Shown in pieces: positions 1 to 7,415 of a stretch of 64,000 bases of DNA. Every line of letters begins with the position of its first letter. Positions within the stretch are counted from its first letter, which is position 1. The notes under the pieces were generated by a model that worked only from the letters and a program-made list of their open reading frames with translations, was not told where the DNA came from and did no database searches. The position numbers were made by a program, and so were the translations under genes. Source of the DNA: CAZPNX01 sp964518765 (GTDB lineage Bacteria; Edwardsbacteria; AC1; EtOH8); the NCBI GenBank assembly GCA_964518765.1, contig CAZFJC010000001.1, positions 124,001-188,000 on the forward strand, written 5' to 3'.

Positions 1-323
1 CATCGGGCGAATGGAGCCTGCTGACCTCCCATGGAATAGCTAGCTACTATGGACGGGAGTTCCATGGACGCCGGACCGCCAACGGCGAGAAATTCGACAT
101 GAACGCCATGACCGCCGCCCACCGCACCCTGCCCTTCGGCACCGTGGTCCGGGTCACCAACCCGGCCAACAACAAGAGCGTTAGGGTGCGCATCAACGAC
201 CGAGGGCCCTTCGTTGCCGGACGGGACATAGACCTCTCCTACGCCGCGGCTAAGGCCATCGACCTTCTATCGGTGGGGCCGGTCAAGATCGAGATCCTCC
301 ACCTCCAGCCCAAAAAAAGATGA
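1..323 (+). CDS. rlpA: RlpA-like septal ring lytic transglycosylase, 3' part
   Basis: The window opens inside this gene; the reading frame is open from base 3 and ends at TGA 321-323. The visible 106 residues form a double-psi beta-barrel of the RlpA family: ASYYG, then GRRTANGE, FDMN, TAAHRTLPFGT and the conserved NDRGPF with a following D-I-D-L-S. RlpA proteins are outer-membrane or periplasmic enzymes that cut denuded glycan strands at the septum. Neither a signal peptide nor a C-terminal SPOR domain can be seen: the N-terminus is outside the window and the protein ends soon after the barrel. Its stop overlaps the pyrF start (ATGA), so it is translationally coupled to pyrimidine genes. Confidence 0.9.
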   Translation, partial: SGEWSLLTSHGIASYYGREFHGRRTANGEKFDMNAMTAAHRTLPFGTVVRVTNPANNKSVRVRINDRGPFVAGRDIDLSYAAAKAIDLLSVGPVKIEILHLQPKKR

Positions 324-1039
324 ACCCTAAGCCCGAAGGCCGCCTGATCGTAGCCTTGGATTTCCCCGGCCTAGCTGGGGCGGAGTCGCTGATGGATCGC
401 CTCTCCGGGATCGTTTCCTATTTTAAAATAGGACACCAGCTGTTCACCGCCTCCGGGCCGAGGATCATCGAGGCCGTCAAGCGCCGGGGCGCCAGGGTAT
501 TCTTGGACCTCAAGTACCACGACATCCCCAACACTGTGGCCGGAGCGGTCGGGGCGGCTGCCTCCTTAGAGGTGGACATGCTCAACCTCCATGCCTCGGG
601 AGGTGCGGCTATGATGCGGGCGGCGGCTGAGGCGGCCGGCAGAGCAAGATATAGGCCGAAGCTGCTGGCGGTTACCGCCCTAACCAGTCTGGACGCCAAG
701 AGCCTTGAACAGGCCTTCGGTTTTGCCGGCCTTTCGATCGAAGCCCTGGTGGCCAGGCTGGCGTCGCTGGCCCGCGACTCCGGGATGGACGGCGTGGTGG
801 CCTCGCCGCGGGAGATCGTTTCTCTCCGGGAAAGCTGCGGCCAGGATTTTATCATCCTGACGCCTGGTATCCGGCCTTCCGGCTCTCCCCCTGACGACCA
901 GAACCGGACGGCCACTCCTTCGGAGGCCGTGTCCCGGGGCGCTGATTACATAGTGGTGGGACGCCCCATAACCCAGGCCCCGGACCCACGGGAAGCGGCC
1001 GGAAAGATCCTTAGGGAGATGGCAGATGCGCTCGGATGA
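320..1039 (+). CDS. pyrF: Orotidine 5'-phosphate decarboxylase
   Basis: 239-residue OMP decarboxylase, the last step of UMP synthesis (OMP to UMP plus CO2). The family signature is present: LIVALDF at the N-terminus, FLDLKYHDIPNTV (the D-x-K-x-x-D catalytic block, residues about 60-72), a TPGIRP phosphate-binding turn and a C-terminal ADYIVVGRPIT. Length is normal for the short bacterial class. It overlaps the rlpA stop by ATGA, and its own 3' end overlaps pyrE by 14 bases, so rlpA-pyrF-pyrE form one transcript. Confidence 0.97.
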   Translation: MNPKPEGRLIVALDFPGLAGAESLMDRLSGIVSYFKIGHQLFTASGPRIIEAVKRRGARVFLDLKYHDIPNTVAGAVGAAASLEVDMLNLHASGGAAMMRAAAEAAGRARYRPKLLAVTALTSLDAKSLEQAFGFAGLSIEALVARLASLARDSGMDGVVASPREIVSLRESCGQDFIILTPGIRPSGSPPDDQNRTATPSEAVSRGADYIVVGRPITQAPDPREAAGKILREMADALG

Positions 1040-1607
1040 TTTCTATCGCGAAATCCTGGTGAAAAGGCAGGTTCTGTTGGAGGGGCACTTTCTTCTGGCC
1101 TCCGGCAGGCACAGCCGGCAGTACTTCGAAAAATTCCGCATACTACAGCATCCAGACGATTCCGCCGAGTTCTGTCGGGCCATCGCCGAGCATTTCTCCG
1201 GCAAAGGCGTCACCGTGGTGGCCGGGCCCACCACCGGGGGCATCATCATCGCCCATCAGACGGCTCAACTGATGGGGATCAAGGCTATCTACGCCGAACG
1301 AACCCCAGAAGGAAGGGGTTTTCTCCGCGGCATGGCCCTTGCGCCGGAGGATGTGGTCCTGGTGGTCGACGACGTCCTGACCACCGGAGGATCGGTCAAG
1401 GAGACGGTGGAGGCGGTGCACCGCACCGGAGCCAAGCTGGCCGGCGTGGCCGTTTTTATTGACCGCAGCCAATCCACTCCGGACTTCGGGGTTCCGTTTC
1501 TGGCTGTATTCCGCGAGGCCGTAGTCACCTATGCGCCGGACGACTGCCCCCTTTGTCTTAAGGGCCTCCCCCTCATAAAGCCCGGCAGCAGCCCGCCAAG
1601 AACATAA
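1026..1607 (+). CDS. pyrE: Orotate phosphoribosyltransferase
   Basis: 193-residue enzyme that converts orotate plus PRPP to OMP, the step before PyrF. Seen: the PRPP-binding motif VVLVVDDVLTTGGS (residues about 114-127), an N-terminal LLASGRHS segment and a PTTGG loop. The ATG at 1026 lies inside the end of pyrF. The last about 12 residues are a non-conserved Pro/Ser tail. A bidirectional hairpin follows directly after the stop codon. Pairing of pyrF with pyrE is common, and supports both assignments. Confidence 0.96.
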   Translation: MRSDDFYREILVKRQVLLEGHFLLASGRHSRQYFEKFRILQHPDDSAEFCRAIAEHFSGKGVTVVAGPTTGGIIIAHQTAQLMGIKAIYAERTPEGRGFLRGMALAPEDVVLVVDDVLTTGGSVKETVEAVHRTGAKLAGVAVFIDRSQSTPDFGVPFLAVFREAVVTYAPDDCPLCLKGLPLIKPGSSPPRT

Positions 1608-1640
1608 GAAGAGGGCCCCGAACTATCGGAGCCCTCTTCT
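1607..1640. terminator. Bidirectional hairpin between pyrE and the convergent binding-protein gene
   Basis: Inverted repeat AGAAGAGGGC-CCG / CGG-GCCCTCTTCT with one mismatch and a short loop, starting on the last base of the pyrE stop. It sits between two convergent genes whose ends are 48 bp apart, as expected of a shared terminator. Confidence 0.8.
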
Positions 1641-1655
1641 CATACCTCCCAAAGC

Positions 1656-3797
1656 TCACCTGAAGGTGAAGGGGATGGTGATCGGCTTGTCTACCGGCTG
1701 GCCGTTGACCGTGCCTGCCTTGAAGGTCATCTTCTTGGCCGCCTCCAGGGCCGCCTCATCGCATCCGCCCCCTATGCCCCTGACCACTTCGGCGTTTTTA
1801 ATGCTGCCGTCGGCACCCACCAGCACCCTGACGAAAACCCGCCCGGTGATCCCGGCCTTCCGAGCCACGTCGGGATAGGCCGGCATTACCGCCTTTAGCA
1901 CATCAGGCTCGGTCGGCGGTATGGACGGCTCGGCTGGTTCGGGCTCTGGCTCTGTAGCCGGGATTGAGGCCGGTGGCGGCGGGGTGGTTGGGGCCGCCGA
2001 TGCCGCCAGGATGTCCTGGGGGTTCGCCGGAGCCGGGGCCGGGGCAGCCGGGGTGGTAGGACGTGGCGCGGCGGCGACCGGCTGGGTGGATGGCGTGGCG
2101 GCGGTCGGGGTGGCGGTTGACGGGGCCGGAGTGACGGCGGCCGGCGGTGGCGTTGGGGCGGGCGTGGCTGGTGACGATGCCGAGGCCAGGACGGTGCCCC
2201 GGCGCTCGGCGGAAGGAATCCACCATTCGTCCACCGAAGCCAGTGGACCGCGCTCGTCCTTACCCGGGCCGCGGAAGCCCTTGTAGGCTACGGTCACCAC
2301 GTCGGGGACAAACAAATAAGTGGTGGGCTGCTCCTCGGAGATAATCCGCTGGAACTTGACCCACAGCTCCTTGGCCTTGCGCCGGCTGAGGGTGGCCAGC
2401 CCCTGGTCGATGAGCGCATCGACCTCGGGATTGGCGTATCCCTGAAGGTTGAATCTGCCCTTCTCCGGCTTGGAATGCCAGACGGCGGTGGGATCGACCT
2501 TGTAGTCGTTCTTCCAGGAGAACAACATAGCGTCGTATCGCCCCTCCCTCACCCGCTGGATGAAGGTGACCGCGTCCACCGCCGCGATGTTTACCTTGAT
2601 CCCCAGGTTTTGGAGCTGCTTTTGGATGAGGGCGGCGGACGCTTCTTGCACCGGCTGGCCCTGGGCTAGGATGATGGTCATCTCCAGAGGCTGGCGCTGG
2701 TTCTGTTTGTAGAGGAAGCCATCGCGGTTCTTCTCCCTCCAGCCGAGCTTGGCCAGGGCCTCCTTCAGCTTGCCGGGATCGTGGGGCAGAGGTTTCTGCT
2801 GCTCGTCGTACGCCCAGGAGGTGGGCAGAAGCGGCCCGGCCACCTGCTTGCCCTTGGAATGCAATACCTGCTGAATTATCTCGGAGCTGTTGATAGCCAT
2901 GGCGAAAGCCCGACGCATCTCAGGCTCGGCGAACATGGGATTCTTGAGGTTCCAGCCTAGGTAGGTATAGGTCCAGCCGGGGTAGTCCATTATCTTCAGA
3001 TTGGCGTCGCCCGAAAGCTTGCCTGTCTCGGATGGCGGCAGGTCGCTGGTGATGTCCACCTGACCCCCCTGGACCGCAGCCAGCAGCGAGGCGGCGTCTC
3101 CGAAAAAGCGAAACTCGATCTTGTCGAGGGCCGGCCTGCCTTTATAGAATCCCTTGTTGGGGATCAGCGTCAGGGACGAACCGCGGCTCCATTGCTCCAG
3201 CATGAAAGGGCCGTTGGTGATCGGCGAGGCGTCGAACTGGCCAGAGCGCAGGTCGGCCAGGCCCTCCAGGGCGTGCTTGGGCAGGATGAAGATCCCGGTG
3301 TCGAAGAGCTCATCAGAATAGACGCGGTTAAACCGGAACTTGACTGCGAACTGGCCAACCGGCTCCACCGATTCCACGAACTGCAGCTGGCCGGCCCGGG
3401 CGTACCGGATCTTGGGGTCGGTCATCAGCCGATAGGTGTAGACTACGTCGTCCGAGGTTACCGGACGGCCGTCGCTCCATTTGACGTCCCGCCTCAGCTG
3501 GTAGGTGAGCTCGCGAAAATCCTCGGAGAACTTCCAGGAGCTGGCCAGCTCCGGGATGATGTTCATGTCCCGGTCGAAACGGTGGAGCCTCAGAAACAGC
3601 TTGTCATGGACGTCGGTGGGTGCGGTGTAGGACAGCAACAGCGGGTTCAGCGATGCAGGTTCGTTTGCGGACAGCATACCGACCGTCAGGGTGCCTCCCA
3701 TCTCTCCAGCCGTGTATTTCTCCTGCTTGCCGCATCCGGCTATCACAACCGCAGTCGCCAGGGCCAACGTCAGCCAGCGCCAGATTATCTTGCGCAT
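1656..3797 (-). CDS. Peptide-type ABC substrate-binding lipoprotein fused to a TonB C-terminal domain
   Basis: 713 residues from ATG 3797, chosen because AGGAG lies 8 nt upstream and the protein then begins with a lipoprotein signal (basic start, hydrophobic stretch, lipobox VIAGC). Residues about 35-535 are an SBP_bac_5/OppA-like extracellular solute-binding protein (ELASSW, VKWSDGRPVTSDDVVYTY, the usual family start). Residues about 545-630 are a Pro/Ala/Thr-rich linker. The last about 80 residues are a TonB_C domain (PAYPDVARKAGITG, then VLVGADGSI, DEAALEAAKKMTFKAG and PFTF at the end). No permease or ATPase gene is nearby. Solute-binding proteins are not normally joined to TonB domains; a role in coupling an outer-membrane receptor to ligand capture is conceivable but only inferred. 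Confidence 0.88.
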   Translation of the reverse strand: MRKIIWRWLTLALATAVVIAGCGKQEKYTAGEMGGTLTVGMLSANEPASLNPLLLSYTAPTDVHDKLFLRLHRFDRDMNIIPELASSWKFSEDFRELTYQLRRDVKWSDGRPVTSDDVVYTYRLMTDPKIRYARAGQLQFVESVEPVGQFAVKFRFNRVYSDELFDTGIFILPKHALEGLADLRSGQFDASPITNGPFMLEQWSRGSSLTLIPNKGFYKGRPALDKIEFRFFGDAASLLAAVQGGQVDITSDLPPSETGKLSGDANLKIMDYPGWTYTYLGWNLKNPMFAEPEMRRAFAMAINSSEIIQQVLHSKGKQVAGPLLPTSWAYDEQQKPLPHDPGKLKEALAKLGWREKNRDGFLYKQNQRQPLEMTIILAQGQPVQEASAALIQKQLQNLGIKVNIAAVDAVTFIQRVREGRYDAMLFSWKNDYKVDPTAVWHSKPEKGRFNLQGYANPEVDALIDQGLATLSRRKAKELWVKFQRIISEEQPTTYLFVPDVVTVAYKGFRGPGKDERGPLASVDEWWIPSAERRGTVLASASSPATPAPTPPPAAVTPAPSTATPTAATPSTQPVAAAPRPTTPAAPAPAPANPQDILAASAAPTTPPPPASIPATEPEPEPAEPSIPPTEPDVLKAVMPAYPDVARKAGITGRVFVRVLVGADGSIKNAEVVRGIGGGCDEAALEAAKKMTFKAGTVNGQPVDKPITIPFTFR

Positions 3798-3840
3798 TTT
3801 CGGCTCCTTATTATAATGATTTTTAATGCTACAATACATT

Positions 3841-3869
3841 AAGATATAATAATACAGGCTTTTTGTCAA
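3841..3869 (-). promoter_or_regulatory. Sigma70-type promoter of the binding-protein/TonB fusion gene
   Basis: On the minus strand TTGACA (3869-3864), 17 bp, TATCTT (3846-3841). The predicted start near 3834 gives a 37-nt leader that contains the AGGAG ribosome site. Confidence 0.65.
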
Positions 3870-3880
3870 GAAGAAACTTC

Positions 3881-3910
3881 TTGCCCTTAGCGGTCGAATT
3901 GTTGTATACT
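3881..3910 (+). promoter_or_regulatory. Possible promoter of the dipeptidase gene
   Basis: TTGCCC (3881-3886), 18 bp, TATACT (3905-3910). It would give a leader of about 80 nt to the dipeptidase ATG. A second TATACT at 3948-3953 has no good -35 partner. This is the only candidate pair in the gap. Confidence 0.35.
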
Positions 3911-3997
3911 GTTTGCCGGCGGAATATCGGATATTCGGATCATAGTATATACTGCGGAAGCAAAGGTATTATTCCGGATTTCATAGGTGAGACCACC

Positions 3998-4945
3998 ATG
4001 ACGAAATACCTGATTGCCGATCTACACTGCGACACCGCCATCAGGCTTTTCAAGGGCCAACGTCTTGACCAGGACCGCGGCCATCTCAACCTGGGACGTC
4101 TCCGGGCCGGCGGTGTAGGCCTACAGGTCTTCGCCTGCTGGATAAGCCCAGCCTACCATCGCCAGCGGGCCTGGCAACATGCTCGAAGGATGATGGAGGC
4201 CGTGTCCGGCGAGGTTGCCCGCCTGCCGAAGGACCTGCAGCTGGTTCAAGACAGGGGATCGTGGGCCGCCTGCCGGCGATCCGGCAGGATAGGTGTCATG
4301 CTGGCGATAGAGGGCGGACACTGCCTAGATAACGACCTGCGCCAGCTGGAGTCGTTCCGAAAACAGGGGTTGAGGATGCTGACCATCTCTTGGAACAATT
4401 CCAACGCCTTTGCTTGCTCGGCCTGGTCCGCCCAAAAGAGCGGCCGCGACACCGGGCTCAGCCACCTTGGCCGCGAGCTGGTGGCCGAGGCCGAGCGCCT
4501 GGGGGTGGTGCTGGACCTATCCCACTCCTCGCCAAAGACCTTCTGGGACGTACTCAAGCTAGCCAAAAAGCCGGCCGTGTTCTCCCATTCCTGCGCCGCT
4601 TTCCTCCAGCCCCATTTTCGGAATTTGGACGATGGTCAATTGCGAGCCATGGCCGCGGCCGGCTGGGTGCTGGGGATCAATTTTTACCCCGGATTCCTGG
4701 GCCAGAGGGATGGCAGGTGCGACTTGTCACGGGTGGCCGATCATTTCGTTTATATAGCGGAATTGGTCGGACCAAGCTGCCTGGCCATGGGGTCGGACTT
4801 CGATGGGGTCGGCAAGCTGCCCGTGGGTCTGGAGGGACCTCACCGTTTCCCCGACCTTATGTGGGAGCTCCGGAACCGGGGCTTCACCCCTGCCGAGTTG
4901 CGGGGTATGGCCGGAGAGAACTTTCTGCGGCTGCTAGGATGGTGA
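3998..4945 (+). CDS. Membrane-dipeptidase-like zinc peptidase (family M19)
   Basis: 315 residues from ATG 3998; an upstream in-frame extension to 3863 is not conserved-looking, and AGGTGAG stands before 3998. Metal-site elements of the renal dipeptidase family are visible: D-L-H-C-D-T (the HxD pair, residues about 8-13), E in AIEGGH, His in LDLSHSS and in VFSHSC, and Asp in GSDFDG near the C-terminus. These enzymes hydrolyse dipeptides, often with D- or dehydro-residues. No signal peptide is seen, so a cytoplasmic location is likely. It is divergent from the peptide-binding lipoprotein, which fits a shared role in peptide use. Confidence 0.92.
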   Translation: MTKYLIADLHCDTAIRLFKGQRLDQDRGHLNLGRLRAGGVGLQVFACWISPAYHRQRAWQHARRMMEAVSGEVARLPKDLQLVQDRGSWAACRRSGRIGVMLAIEGGHCLDNDLRQLESFRKQGLRMLTISWNNSNAFACSAWSAQKSGRDTGLSHLGRELVAEAERLGVVLDLSHSSPKTFWDVLKLAKKPAVFSHSCAAFLQPHFRNLDDGQLRAMAAAGWVLGINFYPGFLGQRDGRCDLSRVADHFVYIAELVGPSCLAMGSDFDGVGKLPVGLEGPHRFPDLMWELRNRGFTPAELRGMAGENFLRLLGW

Positions 4946-5029
4946 CCCCCGGATTTATCAGAAGGCCAGGAAACGCTTTTACTTATAATGTCTCCTGTAT
5001 CCCCTGACCCCTGATAAGAGGATTTATGG

Positions 5030-5758
5030 CTAATCCGCCTCTCCCCGGATGAAGCGTTGGATGCGCTCGTCCGGGGACTTCTTTATCTCGGCCGGCGTGC
5101 CGCAGAATATGATCCGGCCCTGGTGCAGCATGGCGATGCGGTCAGCCACCCGGCCGGCGCTGACCATGTCGTGGGTGACCACCACCGAGGTGATCCTCAG
5201 CTTCTCCTGCAGCCCGACCATCAGGTCGTTGATGCGGTCGGCGGTGATCGGATCCAGTCCGGTGGTGGGCTCGTCGTAGAGGATGTACTCCGGGTCCATG
5301 GCCAGGGCCCGGGCCAAACCCACCCTCTTGCGCATGCCGCCGGACAGCTCTGACGGCATCAGCCGTCCGGTGCCGGCCATCCCCACCATGGCCAGCTTCT
5401 CCTCCACCCTTTGGCAGATCTCCTCCCGGGACAGGCCCGAGTGCTGCCTGAGGCCCAGGCCCACGTTCTCCTCCACCGACAGGGAGTCGAACAGGGCCGA
5501 GCCCTGGAACAGCATGCCGAAACGCTTGCGCAGCTCGTAGAGCCGCGCCTTTTTTATCCCGGCCATCTCGGTTCCGTCTACCGTCAGCGATCCCCGGTCC
5601 GGCTGCATCAGGCCGATGATGTGCCTCAGCAGCACGCTCTTGCCGCAGCCTGAGGCCCCGATAATGACCATGGTCTCGCCGGTCCGGACCTCCAGGTCCA
5701 CCCCGTCCAGGACTTTCTTCCCGTTGAAGGACTTGTGCAGGCCCTTGATCTCTATCAT
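5030..5758 (-). CDS. mlaF: MlaF-like ABC transporter ATPase
   Basis: 242 residues from ATG 5758, which overlaps the stop of the preceding gene (ATGA); the longer open frame upstream is spurious. Walker A GASGCGKS (residues about 35-42), signature LSGGMRKRV, Walker B YILYDEP followed by TTGLDP. The GGMRKRV form of the signature is characteristic of the Mla/Mkl/Ttg2A lipid-transport ATPases. It would power MlaE (encoded 640 bp upstream) in moving phospholipids between inner and outer membranes. No mlaD (MCE-domain) gene is seen in the window. Confidence 0.93.
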   Translation of the reverse strand: MIEIKGLHKSFNGKKVLDGVDLEVRTGETMVIIGASGCGKSVLLRHIIGLMQPDRGSLTVDGTEMAGIKKARLYELRKRFGMLFQGSALFDSLSVEENVGLGLRQHSGLSREEICQRVEEKLAMVGMAGTGRLMPSELSGGMRKRVGLARALAMDPEYILYDEPTTGLDPITADRINDLMVGLQEKLRITSVVVTHDMVSAGRVADRIAMLHQGRIIFCGTPAEIKKSPDERIQRFIRGEAD

Positions 5759-6375
5759 CTTGACTTGACGATGAAGCCGGTGTCGTTGATGTAAAGGTCG
5801 AAGGGCTTCTCGGCCGGATACTGGAAGGCGCAGATGCCGTAGGCCGCGTCCACCAACGGGAACTTCTTCCGAGCATGCTTCATCATGAACTTCCAGTATC
5901 CGGGCTCGTCCGCCAGCTGGTAGTTGGTGATGCGGGTGCTGTCCGGGCTCTGCCACCGGCCAGAGAAACGGGTGAGACGGTAGTGGGAGTCCGCCCCCAG
6001 GAAGCGCAGGAACGGCTTCCACCGGAGGATGTATCCCTCCACCATCCACTGGTCCCCCCGAAGCTCGAAAACGTGCCGCCTGCCGGTGGCCGCATCCTCG
6101 AAGCGCATGTCCATCACTCCTTCCATCCCCGTCGCGGCGACGACCCCCAGCGGTTTTTCGAAGGTCAGCCGGTGGAAGGTCTGGACGAACATGGAGAGGA
6201 AGACGAAGGCAAAGCCGACGGCCGAGAACAACAGGAAGAAAAAGACCGAGAAAATCAGCCCGTTAAGCTTCATCTTCTTCTTCCAGGTGCGAACCACGGC
6301 AAAGACCAGCAGGGCCAGGCCCAGGAGGCCGAAAGCCAGGCCGATCAGGCCGGAGGAGAGGGCAAATTTGTCCAT
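5755..6375 (-). CDS. Uncharacterised two-helix membrane protein between mlaE and mlaF
   Basis: 206 residues. Two N-terminal transmembrane segments (about residues 7-29 and 38-62) are separated by a basic loop, then a soluble domain of about 140 residues rich in aromatic residues follows (RWKPFLRFLG, SHYRLTRFSGRW). I do not recognise a named family with certainty. It starts 21 bp after mlaE and overlaps mlaF by ATGA, so it is made together with the transporter and could be an accessory subunit. That role is inferred from position only. Confidence 0.7.
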   Translation of the reverse strand: MDKFALSSGLIGLAFGLLGLALLVFAVVRTWKKKMKLNGLIFSVFFFLLFSAVGFAFVFLSMFVQTFHRLTFEKPLGVVAATGMEGVMDMRFEDAATGRRHVFELRGDQWMVEGYILRWKPFLRFLGADSHYRLTRFSGRWQSPDSTRITNYQLADEPGYWKFMMKHARKKFPLVDAAYGICAFQYPAEKPFDLYINDTGFIVKSR

Positions 6376-6396
6376 GATTCTTTATTCTCTATCGGT

Positions 6397-7245
6397 CTAT
6401 CTGAATATCCACGCCGACACGATGTAGTCGAATATCAATATCATCACCGCCGCCGACACCACCGCCTTGGTGGCCGCCCGTCCCACCCCGGCCGCCCCGC
6501 CCTCGGCGGCGAACCCGTGGAAGCAGCCCGAGGTGGCGATGATGATGCCGAAGAAAATCGACTTGACGATACCGCCCATCAGGTCCCGGGTATGGAAATG
6601 GAAACGGAGGCCGTCCAGGTAGACCTGGGTGGTAATGCCCACCGACAGCACCGAGACCATCCAGCCGCCGACCAGGGCGATGAAGTTGGCGAAGACGGTC
6701 AGCACCGGCGACATCACTGCCCCGGCCACAAAGCGCGGCATCACCAGGTGCTCCACCGGGTCCACGGCCATGGTCTCCAGGGCGTCTATCTGCTCGGTGA
6801 CCTTCATGGTGCCCAGTTCGGCGGCGATCCCCGAGCCCACCCGGCCGGCCACCACCAGCGCGGTCAGCACCGGGCCCAGCTCGATGAGCACCGCCCGGCA
6901 GATGCCGGTGCCCAGCCAGATGGGCGGCACCAGCCCCTGCATCTGGTAGGCGGCCTGGACCGCGGCCACCATTCCGGTGAACACGGCTGAGAAGACGACT
7001 ACCGGCAGGGAGTGCACCCCCATGTGCATCATCTGCAGGAAGACCTGCTCCAGCTGTCGGGGGAAATGTCGCAGGCTGGTGACTATCCGGCCCAGCAGTA
7101 TGAAGGCCGAGCCCCATTGCTGGAATCCAGTAATGACGGCCCGGCCCAAGTTGTGAAGGTGCGACGTCCGATCGCTCTTCAGATTGCCACCCTCATCTCC
7201 CGCAGAGGCGCCGAAAACCCTATTTGCGTCTTTAAAGGACGTCAA
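6397..7245 (-). CDS. mlaE: MlaE-family phospholipid transport permease
   Basis: 282 residues. The MlaE/YrbE signature is strong: ELGPVLTALVVAGRVGSGIA, ELGTMKVTEQIDAL and PVEHLVMPR, within five to six hydrophobic segments. The first about 35 residues are polar. No ATG is in frame near the start; the best candidate is TTG at 7245 with AGGA about nine bases upstream, so the exact N-terminus is uncertain. It acts with MlaF in inner-membrane lipid transport that maintains outer-membrane asymmetry. Confidence 0.93.
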   Translation of the reverse strand: MTSFKDANRVFGASAGDEGGNLKSDRTSHLHNLGRAVITGFQQWGSAFILLGRIVTSLRHFPRQLEQVFLQMMHMGVHSLPVVVFSAVFTGMVAAVQAAYQMQGLVPPIWLGTGICRAVLIELGPVLTALVVAGRVGSGIAAELGTMKVTEQIDALETMAVDPVEHLVMPRFVAGAVMSPVLTVFANFIALVGGWMVSVLSVGITTQVYLDGLRFHFHTRDLMGGIVKSIFFGIIIATSGCFHGFAAEGGAAGVGRAATKAVVSAAVMILIFDYIVSAWIFR

Positions 7246-7296
7246 GGCAATTCATCCTGTCCTTCATCGGTAAACGCTTCGCCCGCTCTAAACTCG

Positions 7297-7343
7297 ACCA
7301 CCCCATATCCCCTCCTTATACAACGAGGGGAACGAGGGGTGGT
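7297..7343. repeat. Palindromic repeat, family A, copy 1
   Basis: A 47-bp palindrome with outer arms ACCACCCC / GGGGTGGT and inner arms CCCCTC / GAGGGG. It fills most of the dnaB-mlaE gap and may also act as a hairpin terminator. Other copies lie at 22852, 44640 and 48579. Confidence 0.75.
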
Positions 7344-7415
7344 TTTATCGGACCATATTCGAAGATACACCAGCTTGCGTCCTTGTTCCATGTGTCTCCG
7401 CGGAATGCAAGTTCT

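Noticed and set aside
3797..3869. N-terminal extension of the binding-protein/TonB gene to 3869
   Set aside because: Would place residues before a normal lipoprotein signal and run through the promoter; AGGAG supports 3797.
5875..6990. Long plus-strand open frame opposite mlaE and the membrane protein
   Set aside because: His/Gly/Pro-rich composition typical of antisense frames in GC-rich DNA; the minus strand carries clear genes here.
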